NCBI RefSeq assembly: GCF_021168455.1 | Contig: NZ_JAJOZR010000017.1 | Location: forward strand, 25,742 to 89,741 | Direction of reading: 5' to 3' | DNA length: 64,000 nt | Source: Ferranicluibacter quercicola | GTDB lineage: Bacteria > Pseudomonadota > Alphaproteobacteria > Rhizobiales > Rhizobiaceae | In this document: one piece after another, positions 8,327 to 17,579 of the stretch | How positions within the stretch are numbered: position 1 is the first letter of the stretch | Layout of the letters: the number at the start of each line of letters is the position of its first letter | Translations under genes and position numbers: made by a program | Notes under the pieces: model-generated | Databases searched by the model: none | Told to the model about the DNA's origin: nothing | What the model saw: the letters and a program-made list of their open reading frames with translations, nothing else

Positions 8327-11194
8327 TCACTGGCCGAGCCGTTCAAGCAGCGCCGGGATATGGACCTGATCGGCCTTGTAGTTGCCGGTGAGCATATACA
8401 TCATGATGTTGACGCCCGAGCGGAAGGCGTATTCGCGTTGCATCTCGTCCGGCGGTACGGTCGGCAGCAACGGGGCGCCGTTGTCGTCGGTCGCCCATGC
8501 CCCCGCCATGTCGTTGCCCGTGATCATGATCGGCGAGACGCCGTCGCCCGAGCGGGCAGGGCGTTCCGACGGCTCGCCCGTGTTCTGCGGCTGCGCCTCG
8601 ATCCACAGAGGACTGCCGGTATAGCGGCCGGGGAAGGACGAAAGCAGGTAGAAGGACTTGGTCAGCACGTTGTCGGTCGGCACGGGTTCGAGCGGAGGAA
8701 TGTCGAGATCGGAGAGAATGGCCTGCAGGCGCTCGGTGTTCGGGCTCGTGCCGGACACGGCCGACAGCGAGGAAAGCTGGTCGCGCGTGTCGAACAGCAC
8801 GGTGCCGCCGGCGCGCATATAGGCATCGATGCGGCTGATGGCGGCGGCACTCGGCATGTCGGCATTGGCGGAAATCGGCCAGTAGATCAGCGAGTAGAAC
8901 GACAGTTCGTCCTTGGAAATGTCGAGGCCGACCGGCGCACCGGGCTCGAGCGTCGTGCGGTAGGTCAGAAACTCGGTCAGGCCGGCAAGCCCGCGCTCGG
9001 AAATCCGGTCGACCTCGCTTTCACCGGTGACGACATAGGCCAGATGCGTGTTGTCGAGGTGGCCGAGAATGTCGTCGTCGCCGGGGCGCGTGTCGTCGAA
9101 GGGGGCCTGTGCGGGCGCTGCCTGAGCCTGCGGGGCAGGCTGCGCCTGCGCCAGCGCAGGCTGGGGTGACAGGGCGCCGACACCCAGCGCCGCGAGACCG
9201 ATCGCCAGCATGGCGGCGGCGGTCCGCAGGCGGCGGGTGCGCGTGAAGGTACCGGCCATAAAGAGGACGATCAGCGTATCGACTAGCAGGAGGACCAGCG
9301 CAGCGGTGAAGAGCGCCGGCTTCATCGACCAGGCCTCGCTGCCGATCAGGGCTTCGCTCGTATAGGGCATCGGCAGGTCCGTGCTTTCGATCGGACGCAG
9401 GGTCGCATCGCGGGGCAGGAGATTGAGCGCGACGAAGCCTTCCTCGGAACCGTAGAGGCCCGGCGGATGCTCCCCGTCGGCGACGGGCGTAGCGCCGGCG
9501 GCGATCTCCAGCGGACGCGCGCCGCCGGTTTCGGTGACGAGCGTGCCATCGGCATTCATCAGGCGATAGGGCGGCAGGGCCTGCGCGGCGGCACCGCCTT
9601 CGCTGGTGACGCCGCCGCTGCGCGACAGCTGCACGACGCGGCGCAGCATTTCCACGAAGTCGCCCGAAATCGGCAGGTTCGACCATGTCGCTTCGGCGCT
9701 GACATGGAAGAGGACGATGCGGCCGGCGCCGAGCGTGCGCGTGGTGACGAGCGGCGTGCCGTCGGCAAGGCTTGCCCAGGTGCGTTGCGAGAGATCGGCG
9801 GTCGGTTCGGCCAACACCTGCCGGTTCACGGTGATGCCTTCCGGGCGCGGCATGCCGGCAAAGGGGCTGGTGGCCGGGTAGGGCGCAAGCGGCTGCGGCT
9901 CGGACCAGGACAGGGTGCCGCCGAGTGCGCGCTCGCCCTGACGCAGGCGCACCGGCACCAGCGGGTCGTCGGCGGGTGCCGCGGCAAGGCGCGGCCCGGC
10001 AAAGCGCACCAGCGTGCCGCCGTTCTGGATCCAGCGCGTCATGGCCGGCGTCGTATCCTCCGGCAGGCGGCCGATATCGGCCATGATGACCATGGACGGC
10101 TTCTGCTCAAGAAGCTGCGGCAGCGCGACGGCAAGGTCGGTTTCCGTCGGCTGGACGAGGTCCGCATAGGGCGCCAGCGCGCGGTTGATGTAGTAGAGCG
10201 GCGATAGAAGCGGCTGCGACTGGTCGCGCGCTTCGCCCGACAGAAGCGCCACGCGGCGGCGGCGAAAGCCGTCATCCAGGAGATAGGTGCTGCCCGCCGT
10301 CGCGAGTCCGTCGATGCCGATGCGCGCGAAATCGTTGCGCAGCTCGAAAGGTGCCGTCAGCGTGCCCGAAGCCGTGGCCTCGCCGGCCGCGAAGGCGATG
10401 CTGCCGTTGGAGATGGCCCGGCCGCGCGTGTCGAAGGCGGTGAGCGCAACGGTGCGGGGGGTCGCACTGTCCAGCCGTGTCGCGGTGATCCGCATGGCAT
10501 CGGCCTCGTTGACGGCACCGGTGAGCGCGATCGCATCGCCGCCATCGCCCTCGATCAGCCGCAGGCTCTGCGGCGACAGGCCCGCGAGATCGCGCATTAC
10601 GGTGTCGTCACCCGACGCGATGCCGTCGCTGATGAAGGCGAGCGTGCCGGGGCGCGTGCCGTCGAGCCCGGTGCGAAGCGCCGCGACGGCCTCTGCGCGG
10701 CTCGGGCGCAGCGGGCGCGGGGCGGCGGCGGCGAGCCGCGTCCGGGCGGCCATGGCGGTGCCGGGCACGCCGTCGTTCTCGCGGTCTGCGGAAAAGACGA
10801 TCGAGACGGGGACGTCGGCGGATTCCGCCTCGGTGATCAAGGCATCGGCGGTCCGGACCCGGCGCTCCCAGTCGTTTGCCGTCGCCCAGCCATTGTCGAC
10901 GACCAGCGCCAGCGGCCCTGACGACGACAGCGTGCCGACCCTCGGATTGACGACCGGATCGGCGATGGCAAGGATGATCAGCGCGGCCATTAGCATGCGC
11001 AGGGCCGTCAGCCACCACGGGCTCTTCGACGGCGTTTCCTCACGCTTCAGGATGCCGGCGAGAATGCGCAGCGGCGGGAAGACTTCCGTGACGGGCTTGG
11101 GCGGTGTCAGCCGCAGCAGCCACCAGATCGCGGGCAGCACGACCAGCGCCGCGAGCATCAAAGGGCTGGAAAAGACGACGGGCAGGAAACTCAT
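8327..11194 (-). CDS. BatA-like N-terminus plus DUF4159 membrane protein
   Basis: A 955-residue envelope protein. The N-terminus (FSSPLMLAALVVLPAIWWLLRLTPP...) is the BatA/aerotolerance regulator domain with two helices, followed by a vWA-like segment (LALVVDNGWAT, with an incomplete metal site). A pair of helices sits around residues 620-690, a Pro/Ala/Gln-rich linker follows, and the C-terminal quarter (HLAYVVTGESEVDRISERGLAG...RSGVNIMMYMLTGNYKADQ) is DUF4159. Its ATG overlaps the DUF58 stop as ATGA, showing tight coupling. Such proteins cluster with MoxR and DUF58 in alphaproteobacteria; the biochemical role is not established. Confidence 0.82.
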   Translation of the reverse strand: MSFLPVVFSSPLMLAALVVLPAIWWLLRLTPPKPVTEVFPPLRILAGILKREETPSKSPWWLTALRMLMAALIILAIADPVVNPRVGTLSSSGPLALVVDNGWATANDWERRVRTADALITEAESADVPVSIVFSADRENDGVPGTAMAARTRLAAAAPRPLRPSRAEAVAALRTGLDGTRPGTLAFISDGIASGDDTVMRDLAGLSPQSLRLIEGDGGDAIALTGAVNEADAMRITATRLDSATPRTVALTAFDTRGRAISNGSIAFAAGEATASGTLTAPFELRNDFARIGIDGLATAGSTYLLDDGFRRRRVALLSGEARDQSQPLLSPLYYINRALAPYADLVQPTETDLAVALPQLLEQKPSMVIMADIGRLPEDTTPAMTRWIQNGGTLVRFAGPRLAAAPADDPLVPVRLRQGERALGGTLSWSEPQPLAPYPATSPFAGMPRPEGITVNRQVLAEPTADLSQRTWASLADGTPLVTTRTLGAGRIVLFHVSAEATWSNLPISGDFVEMLRRVVQLSRSGGVTSEGGAAAQALPPYRLMNADGTLVTETGGARPLEIAAGATPVADGEHPPGLYGSEEGFVALNLLPRDATLRPIESTDLPMPYTSEALIGSEAWSMKPALFTAALVLLLVDTLIVLFMAGTFTRTRRLRTAAAMLAIGLAALGVGALSPQPALAQAQPAPQAQAAPAQAPFDDTRPGDDDILGHLDNTHLAYVVTGESEVDRISERGLAGLTEFLTYRTTLEPGAPVGLDISKDELSFYSLIYWPISANADMPSAAAISRIDAYMRAGGTVLFDTRDQLSSLSAVSGTSPNTERLQAILSDLDIPPLEPVPTDNVLTKSFYLLSSFPGRYTGSPLWIEAQPQNTGEPSERPARSGDGVSPIMITGNDMAGAWATDDNGAPLLPTVPPDEMQREYAFRSGVNIMMYMLTGNYKADQVHIPALLERLGQ

Positions 11195-12114
11195 AGCTGG
11201 CCCCCATGCGTGGCGCGTCCGGGCATGCCGGAGAGGTGCATGTGGACGGAGACGAGCGCTTCTGAGGCCAGATGGTCGGTGCGGTGGGGGATGAAGGTCC
11301 AGCCCATGTGGCGCAGGCCTTCCCCAAGGCTCTCGCGCCGCGCGAAATAGGCGCGACGATAGTCCTCCGCGAGGATTTCGGCCCGCCCGGCAGTCAGCTT
11401 TTCGCCGGTCTCGGGGTCCGTGAATTCGGTCCGGCCGGCATAGGGAAAGGTCTCCTCCGCCGGGTCGGCGACCTCGATGACATGGCCGCGCATGCCGCGC
11501 CGCCCGAGTGGCCCCAGGCGGTCCATGATGGCGGGGGCGGGGTCGAGAAAATCGCCGATGAGCACCAGATCGCTCCAGCCGCGGATCATGCCGGTGGCCG
11601 GCAGTCCGGCGGAGAGATCGCTATGCGTCAGCGCGGTCGCCAGGCGCTCGGCCGCGTTGCGCGCGGAGACAGGCTCCATCACGCCGGGGCAGCCGATGCG
11701 CTCGCCCGAGCGGGCGAGGATTTCGGCAAGGGCCAGCATGAGCACCAGCGCGCGGCTCTCCTTCGACACCGTGCCGAAGCGGGATTTGTACATCATCGAG
11801 GGGGACAGGTCGGCCCAGAGCCAGATCGTGTGGGCGGCCTCCCATTCCCGGTCGCGGACATAGGTGTGGTCGTCGCGGGCGGAGCGGCGCCAGTCGATGC
11901 GCGACAGGCTTTCCCCGTCCGAATAGGGCCGGAACTGCCAGAAATTCTCGCCGATGCCGCGGCGGCGGCGGCCGTGCCAGCCTGATATGACGGTGTTGGC
12001 GATGCGGCGGGCTTCGACCATGCAGTCCGGCACCAGCGCGGCCCGGCTCTGGGCGCGCGAGAGAACTTCGCCGGAGGGCGTGCGATCGACGATGTGCCCG
12101 ACGGCGTTCACCAT
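11191..12114 (-). CDS. DUF58 domain protein
   Basis: A 307-residue protein with the DUF58 signature: the GIGENFWQFRPYSDGESLSRIDWRRSARDDHTYVRDRE segment contains the typical R-PY--GD-(x)-IDW-x-SAR pattern. A vWA-like fold follows (IWLWADLSPSMMY). ATG 12114 lies immediately after the moxR stop, so the genes are coupled. DUF58 proteins pair with MoxR ATPases and are thought to take part in chaperone-like or metal-insertion functions for envelope proteins. That role is inferred from family and operon, not from this sequence. Confidence 0.88.
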   Translation of the reverse strand: MVNAVGHIVDRTPSGEVLSRAQSRAALVPDCMVEARRIANTVISGWHGRRRRGIGENFWQFRPYSDGESLSRIDWRRSARDDHTYVRDREWEAAHTIWLWADLSPSMMYKSRFGTVSKESRALVLMLALAEILARSGERIGCPGVMEPVSARNAAERLATALTHSDLSAGLPATGMIRGWSDLVLIGDFLDPAPAIMDRLGPLGRRGMRGHVIEVADPAEETFPYAGRTEFTDPETGEKLTAGRAEILAEDYRRAYFARRESLGEGLRHMGWTFIPHRTDHLASEALVSVHMHLSGMPGRATHGGQL

Positions 12115-12118
12115 CCGG

Positions 12119-13132
12119 TCAGGCCTTGAGGGTCTTGACGAGGCCGGCGATGACGTCGCGCACCGACATGCCCTCCGCGCGGGCGGCAAAGGTCAGCGCC
12201 ATGCGGTGCTGCAGAACGGGTTCGGCCAGCGCCGCGATGTCGTCGATGGAGGGCGCGAGGCGGCCGTCGTACAGGGCGCGGGCGCGGGCGGTCAGCATCA
12301 GCGACTGGCCGGCGCGCGGGCCGGGGCCCCAGGCGACATGGCGGTCCGTATCGACATTGCCATGGCCCGGGCGGGCCGAGCGCACCAGCGACAGGATCGC
12401 ATCGACCACGCTTTCGCTGACCGGCATCTGGCGGATGAGGTTCTGGATGCCCATCAGTTGCGGCGCGTCCAGCACCGCCTTGACGCTGCTTTCGCGCGTG
12501 CCCGTCGTCTCCAGAAGAATGCGGCGTTCGGCAGCAAGCTCGGGGTAATCGACATCCACCTGCATCAGGAAGCGGTCGAGCTGGGCTTCCGGCAGGGGAT
12601 AGGTGCCTTCCTGCTCCAGCGGGTTCTGGGTCGCGAGCACGTGGAAGGGGCGCGGCAGGTCGTTGCGCTGCCCGGCGACGGTCACGTGATATTCCTGCAT
12701 GGCCTGCAGCAGAGCAGACTGGGTGCGCGGGCTCGCGCGGTTGATCTCGTCGGCCATCAGCAGCTGGGTGAAGATCGGGCCCGGCACGAAGCGGAACGAG
12801 CGGCGCCCCGTTTCGTCCTGATCCATGACCTCGGAGCCGAGAATGTCGGACGGCATCAGGTCGGGGGTGAACTGCACGCGGTTGCTGTCGAGGCCGAGCA
12901 CGGTGCCGAGCGTGGTCACGAGCTTGGTCTTGGCAAGGCCGGGCACGCCGACCAGCAGCGCATGGCCGCCGGAGAGAACGGCCAGCAAGGTCTGCTCGAC
13001 CACGCTTTCCTGACCGAAGATGACCTTGCCGACTTCCGTGCGGACGACCGCGATGTCGGCCAGCGCCTTTTCGGCTGCAGCGACGATCGCCTTGTCGTCG
13101 AGCGCGGCGTCCGCCGTGTTCATCAGTCCCAT
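12119..13132 (-). CDS. MoxR family AAA+ ATPase
   Basis: A 337-residue AAA+ protein. Walker A is GVPGLAKTK, Walker B is LLMADEINRASP, and sensor/arginine regions follow (ATQNPLEQEGTYPLPEAQLDRF is the MoxR hallmark). It is the first gene of a four-gene minus-strand operon (MoxR, DUF58, BatA/DUF4159, amidotransferase-like protein). ATG 13132 is preceded by GGAGAG at seven bases; an internal ATG three codons later is less well placed. MoxR ATPases generally act as chaperones for vWA-containing partner proteins. Confidence 0.93.
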   Translation of the reverse strand: MGLMNTADAALDDKAIVAAAEKALADIAVVRTEVGKVIFGQESVVEQTLLAVLSGGHALLVGVPGLAKTKLVTTLGTVLGLDSNRVQFTPDLMPSDILGSEVMDQDETGRRSFRFVPGPIFTQLLMADEINRASPRTQSALLQAMQEYHVTVAGQRNDLPRPFHVLATQNPLEQEGTYPLPEAQLDRFLMQVDVDYPELAAERRILLETTGTRESSVKAVLDAPQLMGIQNLIRQMPVSESVVDAILSLVRSARPGHGNVDTDRHVAWGPGPRAGQSLMLTARARALYDGRLAPSIDDIAALAEPVLQHRMALTFAARAEGMSVRDVIAGLVKTLKA

Positions 13133-13324
13133 CGCTTAACTCTCCGCTCGTCCGGCGCCCGATACGACCCTGATCCGAACGGCAATTTCGAATCGCATCC
13201 GCGCCTGTTCCGTGTTCCGTTTCAAACTAGCTATCACCTTCAGGCTGACAAGCTATGCGAGGCGCACTATCTCGTGAAGCGCATTCTGATAAAACGCACG
13301 ATCACGGGCAAACGGGACGGAACG

Positions 13325-13960
13325 ATGGCAGCTGCGAAAACGGAAGACAAAAGCGACGCTGCCGGTCTTGCGGCGATGATCGCCCGCGCGGCGGGACAGG
13401 CCGTGACCATCGAGGGAGCCGCGCCGCGCGGCGTGCCACCGGTGGAGCGCTGGAACCCGCCTTTCTGCGGCGATCTCGATATGGAGATCCGGGCCGACGG
13501 GACCTGGTTCTACATGGGCACGCCCATCGGCCGGCCGGCGCTCGTCCGCCTGTTCTCCACCGTTCTGCGCAAGGACGAGGACGGCAGGACCTATCTGGTC
13601 ACGCCGGTGGAGAAGGTCGGGATCCGCGTGGTGGATGCGCCTTTCCTCGCCGTGGAGATGACGGTGACGCGGGGCGACGACGGGCCGGTTTTGTCGTTTC
13701 GCACCAATGTCGGGGATGTGGTGGAGGCGGGACCGGACCATCCCTTGCGCTTCGAGATCGCCGGGGACCATGCCGAGATGAAGCCCTACCTGCATGTGCG
13801 GGGCCGGCTGGAGGCGCTGGTGTCGCGGGCGGTGATGTACGATCTCGCAGCGCTTGGCGAGGAGATCGATATCGATGGCGTGCCGACCTTCGCCGTGCGC
13901 TCCGGCGGCGCCGTCTTTCCGATGATGCCGGTGGAGACGCTGGCGGCCCTTGCCGAATGA
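13325..13960 (+). CDS. DUF1285 domain protein
   Basis: A 211-residue cytoplasmic protein of a family conserved in Proteobacteria. The recognisable core is PPVERWNPPFCGDLDMEIRADGTWFYMGTPIGRPALVRLFSTVLRKDEDG..YLVTPVEKVGI. ATG 13325 begins at the expected family N-terminus, although the frame is open far upstream. It is divergent from moxR and is followed 24 bases later by a Nudix gene and then the CCA transferase gene, a gene order common in rhizobia. No biochemical function is established for the family. Confidence 0.88.
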   Translation: MAAAKTEDKSDAAGLAAMIARAAGQAVTIEGAAPRGVPPVERWNPPFCGDLDMEIRADGTWFYMGTPIGRPALVRLFSTVLRKDEDGRTYLVTPVEKVGIRVVDAPFLAVEMTVTRGDDGPVLSFRTNVGDVVEAGPDHPLRFEIAGDHAEMKPYLHVRGRLEALVSRAVMYDLAALGEEIDIDGVPTFAVRSGGAVFPMMPVETLAALAE

Positions 13961-13984
13961 GTGCGGTCGGGCGATGACGCTATC

Positions 13985-14626
13985 ATGACGGATATCATCG
14001 ACACCGATTTTTCCGCCGCGGCCTTCCGGAGCCGCGCGGCATCGCAGACCGGCGGGCCGGTCGATCTCGCCTGGCGGGACCACGCCGACATCCTGCTCAA
14101 CCCGGATGTCGTCCCCTATATCGAGACCATGACGCTGAAGGACGCCGCCGTGCTGGTGCCCGTGGTGGACGATGGTAACGATGCGCGGGTGATCTTCACC
14201 GAGCGGACGGCGACGCTGCGCAAGCATTCCGGGCAGATCGCCTTTCCCGGCGGCTCGGTCGATCCCGGGGACCGCTCGGTCGAGGATGCGGCACTGCGCG
14301 AAACCGAGGAGGAGATCGGCCTCGATCGCGCCTTCATCGAGCCGGTGGCCCGGTTGCCGCACTACATGGCGCTGTCCGGCTTCCGGATCACGCCGGTGCT
14401 GGGCATCGTGCGCCCCGGCTACACGCTGTCCCTGAACCCGGCAGAGGTCGCGGCCTCGTTCGAGGTGCCGCTGTCCTTTCTGATGAACCCCGACAACCAC
14501 ACAGTCGACAGCGGCCTGTGGAAAGGCGCGACGCGCCATTATTACGCCATGCCCTATGAGGGGCACCGGATCTGGGGCATCACGGCCGGCATCGTCCGGA
14601 TGCTGTATGAAAGGCTTTACGCATGA
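13985..14626 (+). CDS. Nudix hydrolase, CoA pyrophosphatase type
   Basis: A 213-residue Nudix enzyme. The Nudix box is complete: GGSVDPGDRSVEDAALRETEEEIGL region, with the REXXEEXG metal ligands. Upstream, LRKHSGQIAFPGG is the CoA-pyrophosphatase signature (LL-R-x-H-GQ-FPGG). It probably cleaves CoA or related pyrophosphates. ATG 13985 is preferred over an in-frame GTG at 13961. Its stop overlaps the start of the CCA transferase gene as ATGA. Confidence 0.9.
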   Translation: MTDIIDTDFSAAAFRSRAASQTGGPVDLAWRDHADILLNPDVVPYIETMTLKDAAVLVPVVDDGNDARVIFTERTATLRKHSGQIAFPGGSVDPGDRSVEDAALRETEEEIGLDRAFIEPVARLPHYMALSGFRITPVLGIVRPGYTLSLNPAEVAASFEVPLSFLMNPDNHTVDSGLWKGATRHYYAMPYEGHRIWGITAGIVRMLYERLYA

Positions 14627-15897
14627 CGACCGCCGCACTCTCCGTCACTGACCAGCCCTGGTTTCAGGCGCTGCCGCTTCGCCGCGTCTTCGACCTTCTG
14701 AATGCGGACGGTGGGGAGGTTCGCGTCGTCGGCGGTGCGGTCCGCAACGCGCTGATGGGGGTGGCGGTGAGCGATGTCGATCTGGCGACGACGCTGACGC
14801 CCGATGTGGTGACGGCGCGGGCGACGGCCGCCGGCATCAAGGTGGTGCCCACGGGCCTCGCGCACGGCACCGTCACGCTGGTCGTGGACGGTACACCCTT
14901 CGAGGTGACGACACTGCGTCGCGACATCTCCACCGATGGCCGGCACGCCGAAGTGGCGTTCGGAACGGACTGGGCGGCGGATGCGGCCCGGCGGGATCTG
15001 ACGATGAATGCGCTCTACGCGACGGCGTCCGGCGAGGTCATCGACCTCGTGGGCGGCGCCGCCGACATCGAGCGGGGCATGGTCCGCTTCATCGGCCCGG
15101 CGGCCGAACGGGTGGCGGAAGACTATCTGCGCATTCTCCGCTTCTTCCGCTTCTTCGCCTGGTACGGCGCCTTCCGGCCGGATGCGGATGGCCTGCGGGC
15201 TTCGGCACAGGCGAAGTCGAAGCTGGCGACGCTTTCGGCGGAGCGGGTCTGGGGGGAACTGAAGAAGCTCCTCTCCGCCAAGGATCCCGGCCGCGCGCTG
15301 TTGTGGATGCGGACGTCCGGCGTTCTCACGGAGATCCTGCCCGAAAGCGAGAAATGGGGAATCGACGCCATTCCCGGTCTCGTGGCAACCGAGCAGGCGC
15401 TGGGGTGGCCGGTCGATCCCCTGCTGCGGCTGGCCGCCATGGTTCCCCCGGATGCCGAGCGGCTGGAAGCGATGGCCGCGCGGCTGCGGTTCTCCAAGGC
15501 GGACGGCGCTGCCCTGCAGGCGTTTGCCGGGGCCGGGACGATCAAGGACGGCACGGCGGAGGCGGCGCTGGACCGGATGCTGTATCGGCAGGGGCCCAAT
15601 GGCATCGTGTTCCGCCTCAAGCTCGCGCTTGCTTTCGCACGCCAGAAGGCAGAGGGCGACGGCGATGCGATGGCGATGGTCGCGCGTCTCGGGCGGTTGC
15701 TCGATCGGGCATCGATCTGGCAGAAGCCCGTTTTTCCCATCAGCGGCAGCGATCTGATCACCGCCGGGATTGCGCCGGGGCCGGCCATGGGGGGCGTGCT
15801 GGCCGACCTCGAGGAGGCCTGGATCGCCTCCGGTTTTCGCGAAAGCCGCGACAGTCTGCTCGCGCGGGTAACGGATATGCCGCAAACGCGCCGATGA
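14623..15897 (+). CDS. cca: CCA tRNA nucleotidyltransferase
   Basis: A 424-residue class II nucleotidyltransferase that adds or repairs the 3' CCA of tRNA. The head domain has VVGGAVRNALMGV and DVDLATTLTPD (GG-x-VR and DxD catalytic carboxylates), then RRDLTMNALY and EDYLRILRFFRF motifs. The helical tail follows. It starts by ATGA overlap with the Nudix gene. Length and motif order fit alphaproteobacterial CCA-adding enzymes; a pure poly(A) polymerase is unlikely given the short C-terminus. Confidence 0.94.
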   Translation: MTTAALSVTDQPWFQALPLRRVFDLLNADGGEVRVVGGAVRNALMGVAVSDVDLATTLTPDVVTARATAAGIKVVPTGLAHGTVTLVVDGTPFEVTTLRRDISTDGRHAEVAFGTDWAADAARRDLTMNALYATASGEVIDLVGGAADIERGMVRFIGPAAERVAEDYLRILRFFRFFAWYGAFRPDADGLRASAQAKSKLATLSAERVWGELKKLLSAKDPGRALLWMRTSGVLTEILPESEKWGIDAIPGLVATEQALGWPVDPLLRLAAMVPPDAERLEAMAARLRFSKADGAALQAFAGAGTIKDGTAEAALDRMLYRQGPNGIVFRLKLALAFARQKAEGDGDAMAMVARLGRLLDRASIWQKPVFPISGSDLITAGIAPGPAMGGVLADLEEAWIASGFRESRDSLLARVTDMPQTRR

Positions 15898-15912
15898 GTC
15901 CTACGGACGCTG

Positions 15913-15935
15913 GCCGCAGGCCGGATGCCTGCGGC
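15913..15935. terminator. Hairpin between convergent cca and DUF1059 genes
   Basis: Perfect 9-base stem GCCGCAGGC / GCCTGCGGC with a five-base loop. There is no T run on either side, so intrinsic termination would be weak; it could serve both genes. Confidence 0.45.
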
Positions 15936-15948
15936 GGTGCCGATCCGT

Positions 15949-16137
15949 TCAGGCCGCCTTTGTCGTCTCGTCGGTTATGCGGGCCTTGATGTTGTCGACC
16001 ATGGTCTCGCGGATCACGTCTTCGCCGTGGGCCTGCCGCAGGTGCTCGACCGTGCGCCTGACGATTTCCGCATCGTTGTCGGCCCGGGTGTGCCAGTCGC
16101 ATCCCGGTACCAGCGCCCCACATTCAAACAGTCTCAT
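15949..16137 (-). CDS. DUF1059 small protein
   Basis: A 62-residue protein (MRLFECGALVPGCDWHTR...) with the DUF1059 pattern: two cysteines separated by seven residues (C6 and C13), then EIVRRTVEHLRQAHGED. A strong GGAGGA lies seven bases before ATG 16137, supporting translation. The family is widespread and uncharacterised; the Cys pair and His residues hint at metal or redox chemistry, which is only an inference. It stands alone, convergent with cca. Confidence 0.85.
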   Translation of the reverse strand: MRLFECGALVPGCDWHTRADNDAEIVRRTVEHLRQAHGEDVIRETMVDNIKARITDETTKAA

Positions 16138-16329
16138 CTCTTCCTCCTTCGTTTCCTCCTGTCGCCTCGTACATAGAACGGGACGACGGAGGCAAACCGA
16201 CGAGACGGACGGATGGTTCCGGAAATCGGCGTCTCGTCACATTCTCGCCGGGTGAACCGGTCAGAAGGCGCGCGGGCTGAGAAACACAACGGACGCACAT
16301 TGCATCCCGGAAACACGGAAGGACACTTC

Positions 16330-16806
16330 ATGAACAACCGCCCCACGACGCTCCGGACCAAGGCCGCCTCCACCCCCGTCGCCTCGCTGACGGCCGCGCT
16401 CCTCGGTCTCCTCGTCGTCCAGTCGCCGGCCTTCGCGCAGGGTGCGGCCGAGCCGCAGGCGACCCAACCGCGCACGCCACAGGCCGGAGCCTCCCAGGCC
16501 GCGCCCCAGGCGCAAATCCCGCAGGCGGCGCTCACCGACGAGAAGCTGAAGGCCTTTGCCGTCGCCTATCTGCAGGTGGACAAGGTGCGGCAGGACTATA
16601 CCCAGAAGATCGGCACCACCACCGATGCCGCAGCCAAGCAGAAGCTGCAGAACGAGGCCAACCAGCAGATGATCAAGGCCGTGGAGACCTCTCCCGGCAT
16701 GTCGCTGAACGACTACAAGACGATCATCACGGCGGCGCAATCCGATCCGACCGTGGCGCGCAAGGTGCAGGAAAACCTGCAGAAGAATCCCGCTGCGGCC
16801 GACTGA
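16330..16806 (+). CDS. DUF4168 exported protein
   Basis: A 158-residue protein with an N-terminal signal peptide ending near FAQG, a Gln/Ala/Pro-rich linker (about residues 37-65) and the DUF4168 domain (LTDEKLKAFAVAYLQVDKVRQDY..TPGMSLNDYKTIITAAQSDP). It is probably periplasmic. GGAAGGACA lies eight bases before ATG 16330; the open frame upstream is not expected to be used. Function of the family is unknown. Confidence 0.85.
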   Translation: MNNRPTTLRTKAASTPVASLTAALLGLLVVQSPAFAQGAAEPQATQPRTPQAGASQAAPQAQIPQAALTDEKLKAFAVAYLQVDKVRQDYTQKIGTTTDAAAKQKLQNEANQQMIKAVETSPGMSLNDYKTIITAAQSDPTVARKVQENLQKNPAAAD

Positions 16807-16819
16807 TCCTCACCGTCGA

Positions 16820-16844
16820 ACGGTCCGGCCAGTGGTCGGGCCGT
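16820..16844 (+). terminator. Possible hairpin terminator after DUF4168 gene
   Basis: ACGGTCCGGCC / GGTCGGGCCGT stem containing two G-T pairs with a three-base loop, 13 bases after the stop. No T run follows, so the call is weak. Confidence 0.35.
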
Positions 16845-16946
16845 TCCCCTGCGAGACGCGATTTTAGCGAAAAATGCTGTAGGGACCGGCCGGATCCGGT
16901 GCTAAGACCTGCCGGTAACAGACCCTTTGCGAGGCCTTCCGTTTCC

Positions 16947-17492
16947 ATGACGTCTTCCCTACAGAGCGAACTTGCCGCCGCCATCCGCACCATCGAGAAT
17001 TATCCGAAGCCCGGCATTCTCTTTCGCGACATCACCACGCTGCTTGGCAATCCCCGGGCATTCCGCCGGTCGATCGACGAACTCGTGCACCCCTATGCCG
17101 GCACCAAGATCGACAAGGTCGCCGGCATCGAGGCGCGCGGTTTCATCCTCGGCGGTGCCGTGGCGCACCAGCTGTCCTCGGGGTTCGTGCCCATCCGCAA
17201 GAAGGGGAAACTGCCGCATGATACGGTGCGCATCGCCTACAGCCTCGAATATGGCGTGGACGAGATGGAGATGCACCGCGACGCCATCACGCCGGGCGAG
17301 AAGGTCATCGTCATCGACGATCTGATCGCCACCGGCGGCACGGCGGAAGGGGCCTGCAAGCTCCTGAAGCAAATGGGCGCCGACATCGTCGCCGCCTGCT
17401 TCGTCATCGATCTTCCCGATCTCGGCGGACGCAAGAAGCTCGAGGCGCTCGGCGTCGAGGTTCGCACGCTGGTCGAATTTTCCGGCCACTGA
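16947..17492 (+). CDS. apt: Adenine phosphoribosyltransferase
   Basis: A 181-residue purine salvage enzyme converting adenine and PRPP to AMP. The PRPP loop is VIVIDDLIATGGTAEGA, the adenine-side motifs are NYPKPGILFRDITTLL and GIEARGFILGGAVA, and RKKGKLP is the flexible loop. ATG 16947 matches the family N-terminus. It stands alone, convergent with ychF, with a shared terminator between. Confidence 0.95.
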   Translation: MTSSLQSELAAAIRTIENYPKPGILFRDITTLLGNPRAFRRSIDELVHPYAGTKIDKVAGIEARGFILGGAVAHQLSSGFVPIRKKGKLPHDTVRIAYSLEYGVDEMEMHRDAITPGEKVIVIDDLIATGGTAEGACKLLKQMGADIVAACFVIDLPDLGGRKKLEALGVEVRTLVEFSGH

Positions 17493-17497
17493 CGAAA

Positions 17498-17538
17498 ACG
17501 GCCCCAGGCATGTCCGCAGCGGAGATGTCTGGGGCCGT
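17498..17538. terminator. Bidirectional terminator between apt and ychF
   Basis: ACGGCCCCAG pairs perfectly with CTGGGGCCGT around an inner partly paired loop. It is flanked by AAAA on the left and TCTATTCT on the right, so it can stop both convergent transcripts. Confidence 0.8.
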
Positions 17539-17579
17539 CTATTCTGGCCGAACTGCTCAGGTCGCAGTCGCTTCCGCGA

